Shown in pieces: positions 27,657 through 36,373 of a DNA stretch of 64,000 nucleotides (position 1 is the stretch's first letter; the number at the start of each line of letters is the position of its first letter). A program made the translations under genes and the position numbers. The DNA is taken from NCBI RefSeq assembly GCF_963378095.1, contig NZ_OY726397.1, positions 1,550,001 to 1,614,000 on the forward strand, in the 5' to 3' direction. Under the pieces are notes generated by a model. The model worked only from the letters and a program-made list of their open reading frames with translations. It was not told where the DNA came from and ran no database searches. The DNA comes from Mycolicibacterium sp. MU0053 (lineage in GTDB: Bacteria; Actinomycetota; Actinomycetes; Mycobacteriales; Mycobacteriaceae).

Positions 27657-28376
27657 TCAATACGCCAGGTCCGCGCGGTCGGCATGGTCGCGGACCAGAA
27701 GTGGGTACCGCTCCCGGTCGGGTCGAAAGATGTCGTGCGGGGAGTCGTCGAACTCGACCAGCTCGGCGCTCGGGAACAACGTCCGGTAGCGGGCCCAGGC
27801 GTCGTCATCGATGAGGCCCTCGACGCCGCTGCGTACCGCCAGCAGCGGAATCTGTAACCGGGACAGCGGTTCCCAGAACGGCCTGGCCTGTGCCGAGTCG
27901 AAGGTGCTGCGCATGGCGTGTTCATCGACACGCTCACGCACCGGCGTCCCGCGCCACCGACCGTCCAACAGGTACTGAGCCTGATCGGGGCCCAGGGCGA
28001 TTTCCTCGGGCACGTAATCGCCGATGGACAGTGACCGGACCCGGGCGGGGTACTGCAGTGTCCACCAGGTGGCGGCCGCCGTCCCGCGCGAGAACGTCAC
28101 CAGGTGTACGGGGCCCGAGGTCAGCGCGTCGATCACCGCCCCGACATCGCCGCTCAGCGTTTCCAGGTCGTAGCCGCCCGCCGGCGCGTCGCTGCGGCCG
28201 TGCCCCCGCACCTCCACCACCGCGGTGCGGCGGCCGAACGCCGGCAGCACCGCGCGGTAGTCCTCGGCCACATCGGTCATGCCGGGCACGAACACGATGG
28301 GGGCGCCGCGGTCGTCGCCGCCGGAGTCGAGGTAGTGAATGCGGACCTCGCCGTTGCGGGTGAACGCGGATATCAT
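27657..28376 (-). CDS. Alpha/beta hydrolase
   Basis: 239 residues, compact for the fold. Nucleophile Ser in TFSRGTA near 97, Asp/Glu in the segment SGVEGLIDDD, His in DDSPHDIF near 217. The nucleophile elbow is S-R-G rather than the common S-x-G-G. Convergent with the SDR gene and divergent from the toxin-antitoxin pair. Function not assignable beyond hydrolase. Confidence 0.8.
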   Translation of the reverse strand: MISAFTRNGEVRIHYLDSGGDDRGAPIVFVPGMTDVAEDYRAVLPAFGRRTAVVEVRGHGRSDAPAGGYDLETLSGDVGAVIDALTSGPVHLVTFSRGTAAATWWTLQYPARVRSLSIGDYVPEEIALGPDQAQYLLDGRWRGTPVRERVDEHAMRSTFDSAQARPFWEPLSRLQIPLLAVRSGVEGLIDDDAWARYRTLFPSAELVEFDDSPHDIFRPDRERYPLLVRDHADRADLAY

Positions 28377-28425
28377 CCGTCATGGATACCAGCTGGCCAC
28401 TGCGGGACCACATGCATTCCAGTCC

Positions 28426-28466
28426 GTACAACTTTTCCGTACACTGGACGTACGATGTTCTGGTAC
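28426..28466. promoter_or_regulatory. GTAC array upstream of the toxin-antitoxin operon
   Basis: Four GTAC tetramers start at 28426, 28439, 28450 and 28463 (spacing 13, 11, 13), just upstream of the antitoxin ribosome-binding site AGGAG (28471). Regularly spaced GTAC-containing palindromes are typical operators for YefM autorepression (TGTACA-like sites in E. coli). Confidence 0.65.
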
Positions 28467-28482
28467 ATGAAGGAGTAGTCCC

Positions 28483-28764
28483 ATGACGATCAGTGCCAGC
28501 GAAGCGCGGCAACGTCTCTTTCCCTTGCTCGAACAAGTCAACACCGACCACGAACCTGTGCGCATCAGCTCCAAAGCCGGAGATGCGGTGCTGATGTCGG
28601 CGGATGACTACGACGCGTGGCAGGAGACGGTCTATCTCCTTCGCTCGCCCGAGAACGCGCGCCGCCTGATGGAGGCTGTGGCCCGCGACAAGTCTGGATC
28701 CGGCACTCCGGCGCGCGCGGCGTCGATCGGCGAACTGGAGGCATTGGCCGGCGGCCAGGAATGA
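28483..28764 (+). CDS. yefM: Antitoxin, YefM/Phd family
   Basis: 93 residues. The N-terminal half has the Phd/YefM fold ([18 protein letters not shown], then [18 protein letters not shown]) that binds DNA. The C-terminal half ([15 protein letters not shown] onward) neutralises the toxin and resembles mycobacterial YefM/RelJ. AGGAG lies seven bases upstream of the ATG. Overlaps the toxin gene by four bases. Confidence 0.92.
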   Translation: MTISASEARQRLFPLLEQVNTDHEPVRISSKAGDAVLMSADDYDAWQETVYLLRSPENARRLMEAVARDKSGSGTPARAASIGELEALAGGQE

Positions 28765-29018
28765 GAAGTATCCACTTCGATCCCGACGCGTGGGAGGACT
28801 TCCAGTTTTGGTTGGCCGCTGATCGCAAAACCGCGCGGCGGATCACAAGGCTCATCGCAGGGATCCAACGAGACCCGTTCTCCGGCATCGGGAAACCGGA
28901 GCCCCTCAAGGGGGAACTCTCCGGCTACTGGTCTCGGCGCATCACAGACGAACACCGACTCGTCTACCGGGCTGATGAGAACGAGGTCAAGATCCTCAAA
29001 GCTCGGTACCACTACTGA
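28761..29018 (+). CDS. yoeB: Toxin, YoeB/Txe-family mRNA interferase
   Basis: 85 residues, the usual YoeB length. RelE-fold endoribonuclease that cleaves mRNA at the ribosomal A site. The conserved region [20 protein letters not shown] and the C-terminal KARYHY carry the catalytic Glu, Arg and His. ATG overlaps the antitoxin stop (ATGA), ensuring coupled expression. The open frame extends upstream of 28761, but that part lies inside the antitoxin and has no toxin similarity. Confidence 0.92.
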   Translation: MRSIHFDPDAWEDFQFWLAADRKTARRITRLIAGIQRDPFSGIGKPEPLKGELSGYWSRRITDEHRLVYRADENEVKILKARYHY

Positions 29019-29034
29019 CGCGGTCGCGGCCTTT

Positions 29035-29052
29035 AAATCAATCACTTGACTT
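29035..29052. promoter_or_regulatory. Candidate TetR operator AAnTCAA-N4-TTGAnTT
   Basis: AAATCAA-TCAC-TTGACTT is a perfect dyad apart from the n positions, 31 bp upstream of the TetR start. Likely autoregulatory site for the TetR-ferredoxin-P450 operon. Confidence 0.6.
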
Positions 29053-29082
29053 AACAGCCCTTCGCGCGGTTGACTGATCTGC

Positions 29083-29781
29083 GTGACCGCCACCAAGCCG
29101 CTGCGCTCGGATCGGGCGCATGACACCCGCGCGGCGATTCTGTCCGCGGCGGAGCGGCTCTTCGCCGAACACGGCGTGTTCGCGGTGTCCAACCGCCAGG
29201 TCAGCGACCAGGCCGGGCAGGGCAACAACGCCGCCGTCGGCTACCACTTCGGCACCAAGGCCGATTTGATTCGCGCGATCGTCCGCAAGCACAACGAGCA
29301 GGTGGAGCGGTTGTGCGAGCACATGGTCGATGACGTGGAGCGCGCGGCGCAGGCCGGCCGACCCGCCGAGTTGCGCGACTGGGTGCAGTGCCTGGTGCGG
29401 CCGTTGGCCGCGCATCTGACCGCACTCACCGCGGCGGCCGGCACGTCCACCTACGCCCGATTCTCGGCGCAGCTGATGCCGGACCCGACGCACCGCGACA
29501 TCGTCTCGCAGGAGTCGCTGTCCTCGCCGTCGGTGCTGAAGATCATCCAGGGCCTCAACCGATGCCTGCCGGACATGCCCACCGAGGTGCGCATCGAGCG
29601 CAACGCGATGGCCCGGCACCTGATTCTGCACATGTTCGCCGAGCAGGAGCGCGCACTGGCCGAGGGTGACGCGACGGTCCGACCCGGCTGGGACGCCACC
29701 GCCGACGGATTGGTCGACGCCATCACTGGTCTGCTGCTGGCACCGGTAACGCAACGTCACACCCAGGGAGAGCGACCGTGA
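29083..29781 (+). CDS. TetR-family regulator of the ferredoxin-P450 operon
   Basis: 232 residues. HTH at about 27-60 (FAVSNRQVSDQAGQGNNAAV, then GYHFGTK), followed by a large ligand-binding domain. GTG start. The stop overlaps the ferredoxin start (GTGA), so regulator, ferredoxin and P450 are one transcript, which suggests control by the P450 substrate or product. Confidence 0.88.
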   Translation: MTATKPLRSDRAHDTRAAILSAAERLFAEHGVFAVSNRQVSDQAGQGNNAAVGYHFGTKADLIRAIVRKHNEQVERLCEHMVDDVERAAQAGRPAELRDWVQCLVRPLAAHLTALTAAAGTSTYARFSAQLMPDPTHRDIVSQESLSSPSVLKIIQGLNRCLPDMPTEVRIERNAMARHLILHMFAEQERALAEGDATVRPGWDATADGLVDAITGLLLAPVTQRHTQGERP

Positions 29782-29972
29782 AAGTGACTGTGGATCAACT
29801 CAAGTGCGTATCCGCGGGCAACTGCGTCGCCAACGCGCCCGAGGTGTTCGACCAGGACGAGGACGACGGCACCGTCATCCTGCTCGACGAGAACCCGCCC
29901 GCAACCCTGGCCGGCGCGGTCCGCGACGCCGTCGCGGCCTGCCCGGCGAGCGTGATCAGCGTAGACGACTGA
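29778..29972 (+). CDS. Ferredoxin, mycobacterial 3Fe-4S P450-partner type
   Basis: 64 residues, probably carrying a [3Fe-4S] cluster bound by C10, C16 and C55 (CVSAGNC ... ACP). In the CXX?XXC(X)nCP pattern of P450 ferredoxins the variable fourth position is Ala. It lies 49 bp before the P450 and is the obvious electron donor; no ferredoxin reductase is encoded in the window. Confidence 0.92.
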   Translation: MKVTVDQLKCVSAGNCVANAPEVFDQDEDDGTVILLDENPPATLAGAVRDAVAACPASVISVDD

Positions 29973-30021
29973 CGACGTCGAAACCGCCCAGCCCCACCAG
30001 CCCGAAACAGAGGATGCCCCC

Positions 30022-31254
30022 GTGACCGAAACCCTGTCCGACACTGTGACCGACGTGCCCGAGTACCCGATGGAGCGCGCCGCCACGTGTCCCTTCGCGC
30101 CGCCGCCCGGGGTGATGGAACTCGCGGCCCAGGCGCCGCTGTCCCGGGTAAGAATCTGGAACGGCACCACGCCGTGGTTGGTCACCGGTTACGAGGTCGC
30201 CCGCGCGCTGTTCGCCGACTCCCGGGTCAGCGTCGACGACCGCAACACCGGCTTCCCGCACTGGAACGAGCACATGCTCTCCACCGTGTACAAGCGACCG
30301 CGTTCGGTGTTCACCTCCGACGCCGAGGAGCACACCCGGTTCCGTCGGATGCTGTCGCGGCCCTTCACGTTCAAGCGGGTCGAGGGTCTGCGGCCCTACA
30401 TCCAGCGGGTGACCGACGAGTGCATCGACGCGATGCTGGCCGGACCCCAGACCGCCGATGTGGTGTCGCAGCTGGCACTTCCGGTGCCCACGCAGGTCAT
30501 CAGCGAAATGCTCGGCGTCCCGTACGAGGACCACGAGTTCTTCCAGCACCACGCCAATGTCGGGTTGGCGCGCAACGCCAGCGCGGAGGACGGCCAAAAG
30601 GGTGCGATGAGCCTGCACGGCTATTTGATCGATCTGGTCAAGAAGAAGATGGAGAATCCGGCCGAGGACGCCATCTCCGACCTGGCCGAGCGGGTCACCG
30701 CGGGTGAGATCAGCGTCAAGGAGGCCGCCCAGCTGGGCACCGGGCTGTTGATCGCGGGGCATGAGACCACCGCCAACATGATCGGGATCGGTGTGCTGGC
30801 GCTGCTGGAAAACCCGGAACAGGCCGCCGTGCTGCGGGATACCGATGACCCGAAGGTGATCGCCAATGCCGCCGAGGAGCTGATGCGCTACCTGAGCATC
30901 ATTCAGAACGGGCAGCGCCGGGTTGCGCTGGAAGACATCGAGATCGCGGGTGTCACCATCAAGGCCAACGACGGCATCATCCTCGACCTGGCACCGGCCA
31001 ACTGGGACGCCGCCGCGTTCGCCGATCCCGACAAGCTCAACCTGACCCGGGACAACGCCCGCGAAGAACTGGGCTTCGGCTACGGGCGTCATCAGTGCGT
31101 CGGCATGCAGCTGGCGCGCGCGGAACTGCAGATCGTGTTCCACACGCTGCTGCGCCGCATCCCGACCATGCGGCTGGCGATCCCGTTCGACGAGGTGCCG
31201 TTCAAGCACGACCGGCTGGCGTACGGCGTCTACAGCCTGCCCATCACCTGGTAG
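30022..31254 (+). CDS. Cytochrome P450 monooxygenase
   Basis: 410-residue soluble bacterial P450. I-helix AGHETTAN near 250, ExxR in EELMR near 293, haem loop FGYGRHQCVG with the proximal Cys at about 359. GTG 30022 has AGAGGA eight bases upstream. It probably hydroxylates a hydrophobic intermediate using the adjacent ferredoxin. Overall it resembles CYP105/107-like bacterial P450s, but I do not assign a family. Confidence 0.92.
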   Translation: MTETLSDTVTDVPEYPMERAATCPFAPPPGVMELAAQAPLSRVRIWNGTTPWLVTGYEVARALFADSRVSVDDRNTGFPHWNEHMLSTVYKRPRSVFTSDAEEHTRFRRMLSRPFTFKRVEGLRPYIQRVTDECIDAMLAGPQTADVVSQLALPVPTQVISEMLGVPYEDHEFFQHHANVGLARNASAEDGQKGAMSLHGYLIDLVKKKMENPAEDAISDLAERVTAGEISVKEAAQLGTGLLIAGHETTANMIGIGVLALLENPEQAAVLRDTDDPKVIANAAEELMRYLSIIQNGQRRVALEDIEIAGVTIKANDGIILDLAPANWDAAAFADPDKLNLTRDNAREELGFGYGRHQCVGMQLARAELQIVFHTLLRRIPTMRLAIPFDEVPFKHDRLAYGVYSLPITW

Positions 31255-31344
31255 TCACCCGCACGAAACCGCGAGCGGCCACCCTTGTACAGAAAGCTGC
31301 GCGAGAACGTACGAGGATGAGCGCTCGCGTCGGGTGGCGGGCGC

Positions 31345-32319
31345 TCACGCCACGTCGATGATGACCTTGCCGATCGCCTTGCGGTCGGCGACGAGGCGCA
31401 GTGCCTCGGCGGCCCGCTCCAGCGGGAAGCGCGCGCCGAGGTACGGCCGCACCGCGCCCGCGGCGAACATCGCATCCAGTTCGGCGTCGGCGGGGCCGAT
31501 CGCGTCGGGGTAGTCGCGGGCGAAGGTGCGGATCTCCATGCCGCGCACCGTGATTCCCTTCAGCAGCACCAGGTTCAGCGGGATCTTCGGGATGGTGCCG
31601 GCGGCGTAGCCCAGCGTGACGAAGGTGCCGCCGCGCCCGAGTGCCCGCAGCGCCGGTTCGGCGTAGTCGCCGCCGACCGGGTCGAGGACCACGGCCGCCC
31701 CCGCCCCCTCGGTGATCTCGCGGATGCGTTCGCGCAGGTTCTCCCGGTCGTAGTCGACGGTGGCGTGGGCACCGCGCCGCCGGCAGAGGTCCAGCTTCTC
31801 CGGTCCGGAGGCGGCGGCGATCACCCGGGCGCCCATCGCGGTGGCCAGATCGACCGCGGCCAACCCGACCCCGCCGGCCGCGCCGAGCACCACCACCGGG
31901 TCGCCGGGTTGCACGGGCGCCACCGTGCGCAACGTGTAGTACGCCGTGCGGTAGGTGACACCGAAGGCCGCGGCGTCAGCGAACTCGACGCCGACGGGCA
32001 TCCTGGTCAGCGAACTGGCCGGGGCGACAACCTGTTCGGCGAACGAGCCGACCATCACCGATCCCGATACCCGTTCGCCGGGCTGCCACCCGGAATCGGC
32101 CCCGGCGGCGAGCACCTCACCGGCGAATTCGCTGCCCGGGGAGAACGGCGGCGGAACCTTGACCTGGTAGCTGCCGGACATGAACAACACGTCGGGGAAG
32201 TTCACCGCGGCCGCACGCACCCGGACCACCACCTCGTCGGGACCCGGTGTCGGATCGGGGACCTCGGCGAGCACCAGGCTTTCGGGCGGTCCGTACTCGC
32301 GGCACAGCATGGCCTTCAT
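31345..32319 (-). CDS. NADPH:quinone oxidoreductase / zinc-type alcohol dehydrogenase-like (MDR)
   Basis: 324 residues. N-terminal GroES-like fold (NFPDVLFMSGSYQ) and a Rossmann domain with GAAGGVGLAAV near 143-153. The catalytic zinc ligands of alcohol dehydrogenase are lacking, so it is of the quinone-oxidoreductase or enoyl-reductase type, reducing activated C=C bonds with NADPH. Last gene of the minus-strand operon; ATG overlaps the TetR stop (ATGA). Confidence 0.87.
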   Translation of the reverse strand: MKAMLCREYGPPESLVLAEVPDPTPGPDEVVVRVRAAAVNFPDVLFMSGSYQVKVPPPFSPGSEFAGEVLAAGADSGWQPGERVSGSVMVGSFAEQVVAPASSLTRMPVGVEFADAAAFGVTYRTAYYTLRTVAPVQPGDPVVVLGAAGGVGLAAVDLATAMGARVIAAASGPEKLDLCRRRGAHATVDYDRENLRERIREITEGAGAAVVLDPVGGDYAEPALRALGRGGTFVTLGYAAGTIPKIPLNLVLLKGITVRGMEIRTFARDYPDAIGPADAELDAMFAAGAVRPYLGARFPLERAAEALRLVADRKAIGKVIIDVA

Positions 32320-32930
32320 CTCTGATCCTCTCGGTGGGAGTCGATTCCGCGCATGCAGAACCGAACCAGATGTGCCACATCCGCGGGTTCGGGTTGTGCG
32401 CCCGAGCCGACGTAGCGGCGCATGGTCGCGATGGTCAGGTGGAAAATCGCGTCCGCGTCCCGGCCGGGATCCTCGCTGCCGAGCGCCGCGATGGGAGCGA
32501 TCAGCAGATCCCGCATCGGTGCCATGATCGCGTCGACGGGTTCGGTGCGCGCCAACTGCTCGGCGACGGCGCGGCTCATGCTGATCAGGTGCGGGTCCGA
32601 GACCTGCGCCAGGGCGCCGGTGATCCAGCGGGCGACCCGGTCGCCGGGGTCGTCGGCCTTGTCCATCTGATGGCCCAGATAGGAGACCACCAGCCCGATG
32701 CCCCGCTCCATCACCGCCAACAGCAGGTCGTCCTTGCCCGCGAAGTAGCGGTAGAACGCCTTCTTCGACGAACCGGCAGCCTCGACGATGTCGCTGACCC
32801 GCGGCGGCTCCGGCGCCACCCGTTGCATCACGGCGACGGCCGCGGCCAGAATGCGTTCGACCTCGCCGGTGGCCTCCCGGTGGCGGTTGTCCAGGGCGCG
32901 CTCGACGGCCTGGGCGGCCCGGGTGCTCAT
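32316..32930 (-). CDS. TetR-family regulator inside the acyl-CoA dehydrogenase operon
   Basis: 204 residues from ATG 32930. HTH is VSDIVEAAGSSKKAFYRYF at about 45-63. It is flanked by four-base overlaps with both the acyl-CoA dehydrogenase and the quinone oxidoreductase genes and has no promoter gap of its own, so any operator must lie elsewhere. It is a candidate for the regulator that reads the GAGAAT-N3-ATTCTC sites, but this is a guess. Confidence 0.86.
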   Translation of the reverse strand: MSTRAAQAVERALDNRHREATGEVERILAAAVAVMQRVAPEPPRVSDIVEAAGSSKKAFYRYFAGKDDLLLAVMERGIGLVVSYLGHQMDKADDPGDRVARWITGALAQVSDPHLISMSRAVAEQLARTEPVDAIMAPMRDLLIAPIAALGSEDPGRDADAIFHLTIATMRRYVGSGAQPEPADVAHLVRFCMRGIDSHREDQR

Positions 32931-34240
32931 GGAGTCGGTGCGGGCGGCACCAGCGGGATCCGCTCGATGCGGTCGCCGTATTTGGTCTGCGCGGCGGCGA
33001 TCCGCACGTCCAGGAACTCGCTGGGCCACTCGGGGTCTTCGGGCTCGTAGTCCTTGAGCAGCATGCGGGCCAGGTTCACCTTGTGCGCCTCGGTCGGTCC
33101 GTCGGCCAAGCCGAGGGCGATGCCGCCGAGCAGCACATTGGTGAGCGGCAACTGCTGGGTCAGACCCATCGCGCCGTGCACCTGGATGGCGCGCAGCCCG
33201 ATCGATTTGAGGACTTGCGAGGCCAGAATCTTGCACACCCCGATCTCGGCGCGGGCGGCGTGCTCGCCAGCGGTGTCGATCAGCCAGGCGGTGTGCAGGA
33301 CGGTCAGCCGGAACTGCAGCAGCTCGGCGTAGGAGTCGGCGATCATCGCCTGGACCAATTGCTTGTCGGCCAGCGAACTGCCCTGGGTGAAGCGGCTTTT
33401 CGCACGGTGCGCCATCATGTCCAGCGCGCGCTGGGCCACCCCGATGGACCGCATGGCGTGGTGGATCCGACCGCCGGCCAGCCGTGCCTGCAGGATCTGG
33501 AAGCCGTGTCCCGGTTCGCCCAGCATCGCCGAGGCGGGCAGCCGCACGTTGTCGTAGTGGATCAGCGAGTGTCCGGCCTCGTGCGGCAGGGATCCCACCA
33601 GGTGGTGGGTGGCCTCGATGTTGACCCCGTCGGTGCCGGCCGGAATCAGGAAGGTCGAGGCGCCCCGGTGCACCGGCACGTCCGGGTCGGTGACCGCGAC
33701 GACGATGAAGAACGACGCCACCGACGCGTTCGACGAGAAGTACTTGCGGCCGTTGAGCACCCAGTGCTCACCGTCTCGGACCGCGCGGGTGGTGAACACC
33801 CGCGGATCCGAGCCGCCCTGGGGTTCGGTCATCGAGAAGCAGGAGAAGATCTCGCCGGACAGCAACCCGGCCAAGTAGCGGTCCTTCTGTTCGGCCGTAC
33901 CGAACCGGGCCAGGATCTCGGCGTTGCCGGTGTCGGGGGCCTGGGTGCCGAACACGATGGGCCCCCAACTGCTGCGCCCCAGGATCTCGTTGATCAGCGT
34001 GAGCCTGACCGCGCCGAAGCCCTGTCCGCCGAGTTCGGGGCCCAGATGCGGGGCCCACAGCCCGCGATCGCGGACCTGCTGTTTGAGCGGGTCGACGATC
34101 TTGCGGCGATCGTCGTCCAGCGGTAGGAACTCGCAGCCCGGAAAGAGCACCTCCAGTGGTTCGACCTCCGCGCGCACGAAGTCGCGGATCCAGGCCAGCT
34201 TTTCCTCGAACTCGGGCTCGGTGGAGAAATCCCACGCCAT
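32927..34240 (-). CDS. Acyl-CoA dehydrogenase
   Basis: 437-residue flavoprotein of the FadE/ACAD10-11-like group, introducing an alpha-beta double bond into an acyl-CoA. Motifs: FSMTEPQGGSDP near 138-149 (FAD and substrate), an FSSNASVASF stretch, and the C-terminal GLADGPTEAHKVNLARMLL whose Glu is the probable catalytic base. It heads an overlapping trio with TetR and the quinone oxidoreductase. Confidence 0.9.
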   Translation of the reverse strand: MAWDFSTEPEFEEKLAWIRDFVRAEVEPLEVLFPGCEFLPLDDDRRKIVDPLKQQVRDRGLWAPHLGPELGGQGFGAVRLTLINEILGRSSWGPIVFGTQAPDTGNAEILARFGTAEQKDRYLAGLLSGEIFSCFSMTEPQGGSDPRVFTTRAVRDGEHWVLNGRKYFSSNASVASFFIVVAVTDPDVPVHRGASTFLIPAGTDGVNIEATHHLVGSLPHEAGHSLIHYDNVRLPASAMLGEPGHGFQILQARLAGGRIHHAMRSIGVAQRALDMMAHRAKSRFTQGSSLADKQLVQAMIADSYAELLQFRLTVLHTAWLIDTAGEHAARAEIGVCKILASQVLKSIGLRAIQVHGAMGLTQQLPLTNVLLGGIALGLADGPTEAHKVNLARMLLKDYEPEDPEWPSEFLDVRIAAAQTKYGDRIERIPLVPPAPTP

Positions 34241-34260
34241 GTGCTGCTCCTATCTGTTGG

Positions 34261-34318
34261 CGAGCAGACACAAACTTGCACGTTTCGCCTCGATTCAGGG
34301 CGACTTTGTGTCTGCTCG
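34261..34318. repeat. Long intergenic inverted repeat (GAGCAGACACAAA type)
   Basis: Perfect 14-bp arms CGAGCAGACACAAA (34261-34274) and TTTGTGTCTGCTCG (34305-34318), with an inner TCGCC / GGCGA pairing in the 30-nt loop. It fills the gap between two minus-strand genes. From memory this resembles a hairpin element found repeatedly between mycobacterial genes; it may terminate the upstream transcript. Confidence 0.75.
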
Positions 34319-34329
34319 GCAAGGTTTTG

Positions 34330-35091
34330 TCAGGGAATCCCGCCGTCGGCCCGCAGGATTGAACCGGTGGTGAAACTCGAGGCGTCCGACATCAGAAACA
34401 GGGCGGCGCCGATGATCTCGTCCGGATTGCCGGCCCGCTGCAGGGCCGCGGCACCGAACGGGTTCTGGGTGCCCTCGAAGTTCCAGGCCTTGCTGATATC
34501 GGTCAGGAACGGACCCGGCATCAGGGTGTTCACCCGCACCGTCGGTCCGAACGCCTGCGCGAGGCCCTCGGTCATCGCGTTGAGTCCGGCCTTGGAGGCC
34601 GCGTACGGAATGAAGCTGGGGTGCGGACGCAGCGAACCGTGGGTGCTGACGTTGATGATCACCCCGCCGCCGGCGGCCACCATCTGCTCGCCGATCAGCG
34701 CCGAAAGCCGAAACGGCCCTTTGAGGTTGAGGTTCACCACGGCGTCGAACAGCTTCTCGGTGACGTCGGTCTGCTTCTCGTAGACCGGAGACATGCCGGC
34801 ATTGTTCACCAGGACGTCGACCTTGCCGAACCGCTGGTAGGCGGCGTCGACCAAGCCGTCGAGTTCGTCCCAGCGTCCGACGTGGACCGCGTAGGGCAGT
34901 GCGGCGCGGCCGGTCTCGGCCTCGATCTCGGCGGCGGTGGCCTGGCAGGCGTCGATCTTGCGACTGGCGATCACCACATCGGCACCGCAGCGTGCCGCGG
35001 CAAACGCCATCTCGCGACCCAATCCGCGGCTGCCGCCGGTGATCAACACCACCCGGTCGGTCAAGTCGAAAAGCTGTTCCGCGTAGCCCAT
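34330..35091 (-). CDS. SDR family oxidoreductase
   Basis: 253-residue classical SDR. Cofactor motif TGGSRGLG near 18-25, NNAGMSP, active-site Ser in NVSTHGS near 146, YAASK near 161-165, C-terminal RADGGIP. GGAGG precedes the ATG, which lies one base after the kinase-like gene stop, so both are co-transcribed. Possibly a beta-hydroxyacyl-CoA or ring-alcohol dehydrogenase. Confidence 0.88.
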   Translation of the reverse strand: MGYAEQLFDLTDRVVLITGGSRGLGREMAFAAARCGADVVIASRKIDACQATAAEIEAETGRAALPYAVHVGRWDELDGLVDAAYQRFGKVDVLVNNAGMSPVYEKQTDVTEKLFDAVVNLNLKGPFRLSALIGEQMVAAGGGVIINVSTHGSLRPHPSFIPYAASKAGLNAMTEGLAQAFGPTVRVNTLMPGPFLTDISKAWNFEGTQNPFGAAALQRAGNPDEIIGAALFLMSDASSFTTGSILRADGGIP

Positions 35092-35092
35092 T

Positions 35093-36130
35093 TCAGGAAC
35101 CTCCGCCCGCGCGGGCCAGCTCGGCCGCGGTGGTCATCAACTGCGGGACCATCGTTCCCATCGCGGCGGCGACCGCGGGGTCGACGCGGCTGTTGGGGGC
35201 CAGCGATGCCGCATACGTCTTCTCGAGCATGATCCCCAGCTTCCAGTTGGCCAGCACCAGGTAGTACTGGATTTCGTCGGTGCTGCGGCCGCTGATCAAC
35301 TCGTAATGCTCCAGCAGGGCGCTGCGGGTCGGCATTCCGGACATGTCCAGGTAAAAGCCGTCGCTGCTGGGATTCTCGCCGTCGTAGCCGAGCAGCGCCC
35401 AACCCAGGTCCAGCAGGGGGTCACCGATGGTGGTCATCTCCCAGTCGACGATCGCGGCGAGGCGCGCGGGTGCGCCGTGGGCGTACATCACGTTGGCGAA
35501 CTGATAGTCGCCGTGCATGATGCCCGGCGTGTAGTGCGCCGGCCGGTTGCGCCGGAGCCAGTCCGCGGCGACGTCCAGGCCGGGCAGTTCGCGGACCTGG
35601 TATGCGGACAGGAAATTCAGCCAGCGGTCGACCTGACGTTCGTGGAACCCGTCGGGCCGACCGAACCCCTCGAGGCCCTGTGCTCGCCAATCGACGGCGG
35701 CGAGCCTGGCCGCGCCCTCGACGAGTTGGAACGCCAGTCCGGCGCGGGCGCCGAGATCGGTGTCGAACGGCGGTTGCCAGCCTCCGCTCATCGGACTCCA
35801 GCCGTCGATCTCGGCCATCACGTAGAACGGCTTGCCCACCACGGCGCCGGTGTCGTCGGCGGCGATGAGCCGTGCGTGGGGGACGTCGGTGCCCGACAGC
35901 GCGCGAACTAGCCGGATCTCGCGGAGCAACCCGTCCCGGCGGGCTGCGTCGGCGCGCGCGCCTGGCATCCGCAACACCATGCGCTCGTCGCCGCGGCGGA
36001 CCCGGTACAGCAGGTTCTGGGAGCCGCCGGTCAACACTTCGAGCACCGGACGCTCGCCGTGGCCGGGCGCGTTCTGCTCGTCGAGCCAATGCCCCAGGAC
36101 GTCGGAGTCGATGTCGGTGGTGTGTGCCAT
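35093..36130 (-). CDS. APH-family phosphotransferase (aminoglycoside/choline kinase-like)
   Basis: 345 residues. Kinase-like fold with an intact Brenner motif HGDYQFAN near 204-211 and Mg-binding Asp in VDWE near 227 (VDWEMTTIGDPLLDLGW). Such proteins often sit beside acyl-CoA dehydrogenases in mycobacteria (ACAD10/11-like pairing), where phosphorylation of a hydroxyacyl-CoA is suggested. ATG with GAGGGG upstream; a GAGAAT-type dyad lies 23 bp upstream. Confidence 0.86.
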   Translation of the reverse strand: MAHTTDIDSDVLGHWLDEQNAPGHGERPVLEVLTGGSQNLLYRVRRGDERMVLRMPGARADAARRDGLLREIRLVRALSGTDVPHARLIAADDTGAVVGKPFYVMAEIDGWSPMSGGWQPPFDTDLGARAGLAFQLVEGAARLAAVDWRAQGLEGFGRPDGFHERQVDRWLNFLSAYQVRELPGLDVAADWLRRNRPAHYTPGIMHGDYQFANVMYAHGAPARLAAIVDWEMTTIGDPLLDLGWALLGYDGENPSSDGFYLDMSGMPTRSALLEHYELISGRSTDEIQYYLVLANWKLGIMLEKTYAASLAPNSRVDPAVAAAMGTMVPQLMTTAAELARAGGGS

Positions 36131-36152
36131 GGAACCCCTCACTCTCGATTGG

Positions 36153-36167
36153 GAGACTAGCATTCTC
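36153..36167. promoter_or_regulatory. Candidate operator GAGACT-AGC-ATTCTC
   Basis: One mismatch from GAGAAT-N3-ATTCTC; 23 bp upstream of the kinase-like gene start (36130), the same distance as the site before 51008. Confidence 0.55.
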
Positions 36168-36267
36168 CATCCCGGAAACCGAGAGTCTCGCCATGGGCGC
36201 GATGGCGGGTGTGTGCGAATATCGAACGGGAGTCATGCGCGCGCAGGTGGGGCGACCCGAAGAATGC

Positions 36268-36286
36268 GTTCTCGAAAAAAGAGAAC
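36268..36286. promoter_or_regulatory. Candidate operator GTTCTC-N7-GAGAAC
   Basis: Perfect 6-bp dyad with the same seven-base spacing as the sites at 9332, 11744 and 50866. The second unit continues as GAGAAC-CTT-ATTTCC. Located centrally in the divergent gap. Confidence 0.55.
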
Positions 36287-36358
36287 CTTATTTCCCCTCT
36301 AAAATGGCCTAACCATGCTGGTGAAGCCGCCAATTGCTGTTGTTTCGGCAGGCCCGCT

Positions 36359-36373
36359 GGTAATGTCATTACC
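36359..36373. promoter_or_regulatory. Perfect palindrome GGTAATG-T-CATTACC
   Basis: 15-bp perfect dyad, 128 bp before the amidohydrolase start. It does not resemble the GAGAAT sites and is a second, independent operator candidate for the 36.5-43.6 kb operon. Confidence 0.55.

Noticed and set aside
31255..31344. GCCACCC/GGGTGGC pairing as a terminator between the convergent P450 and quinone oxidoreductase genes
   Set aside because: Arms are only 7 bp with a loop of about 50 bases; too weak to call.
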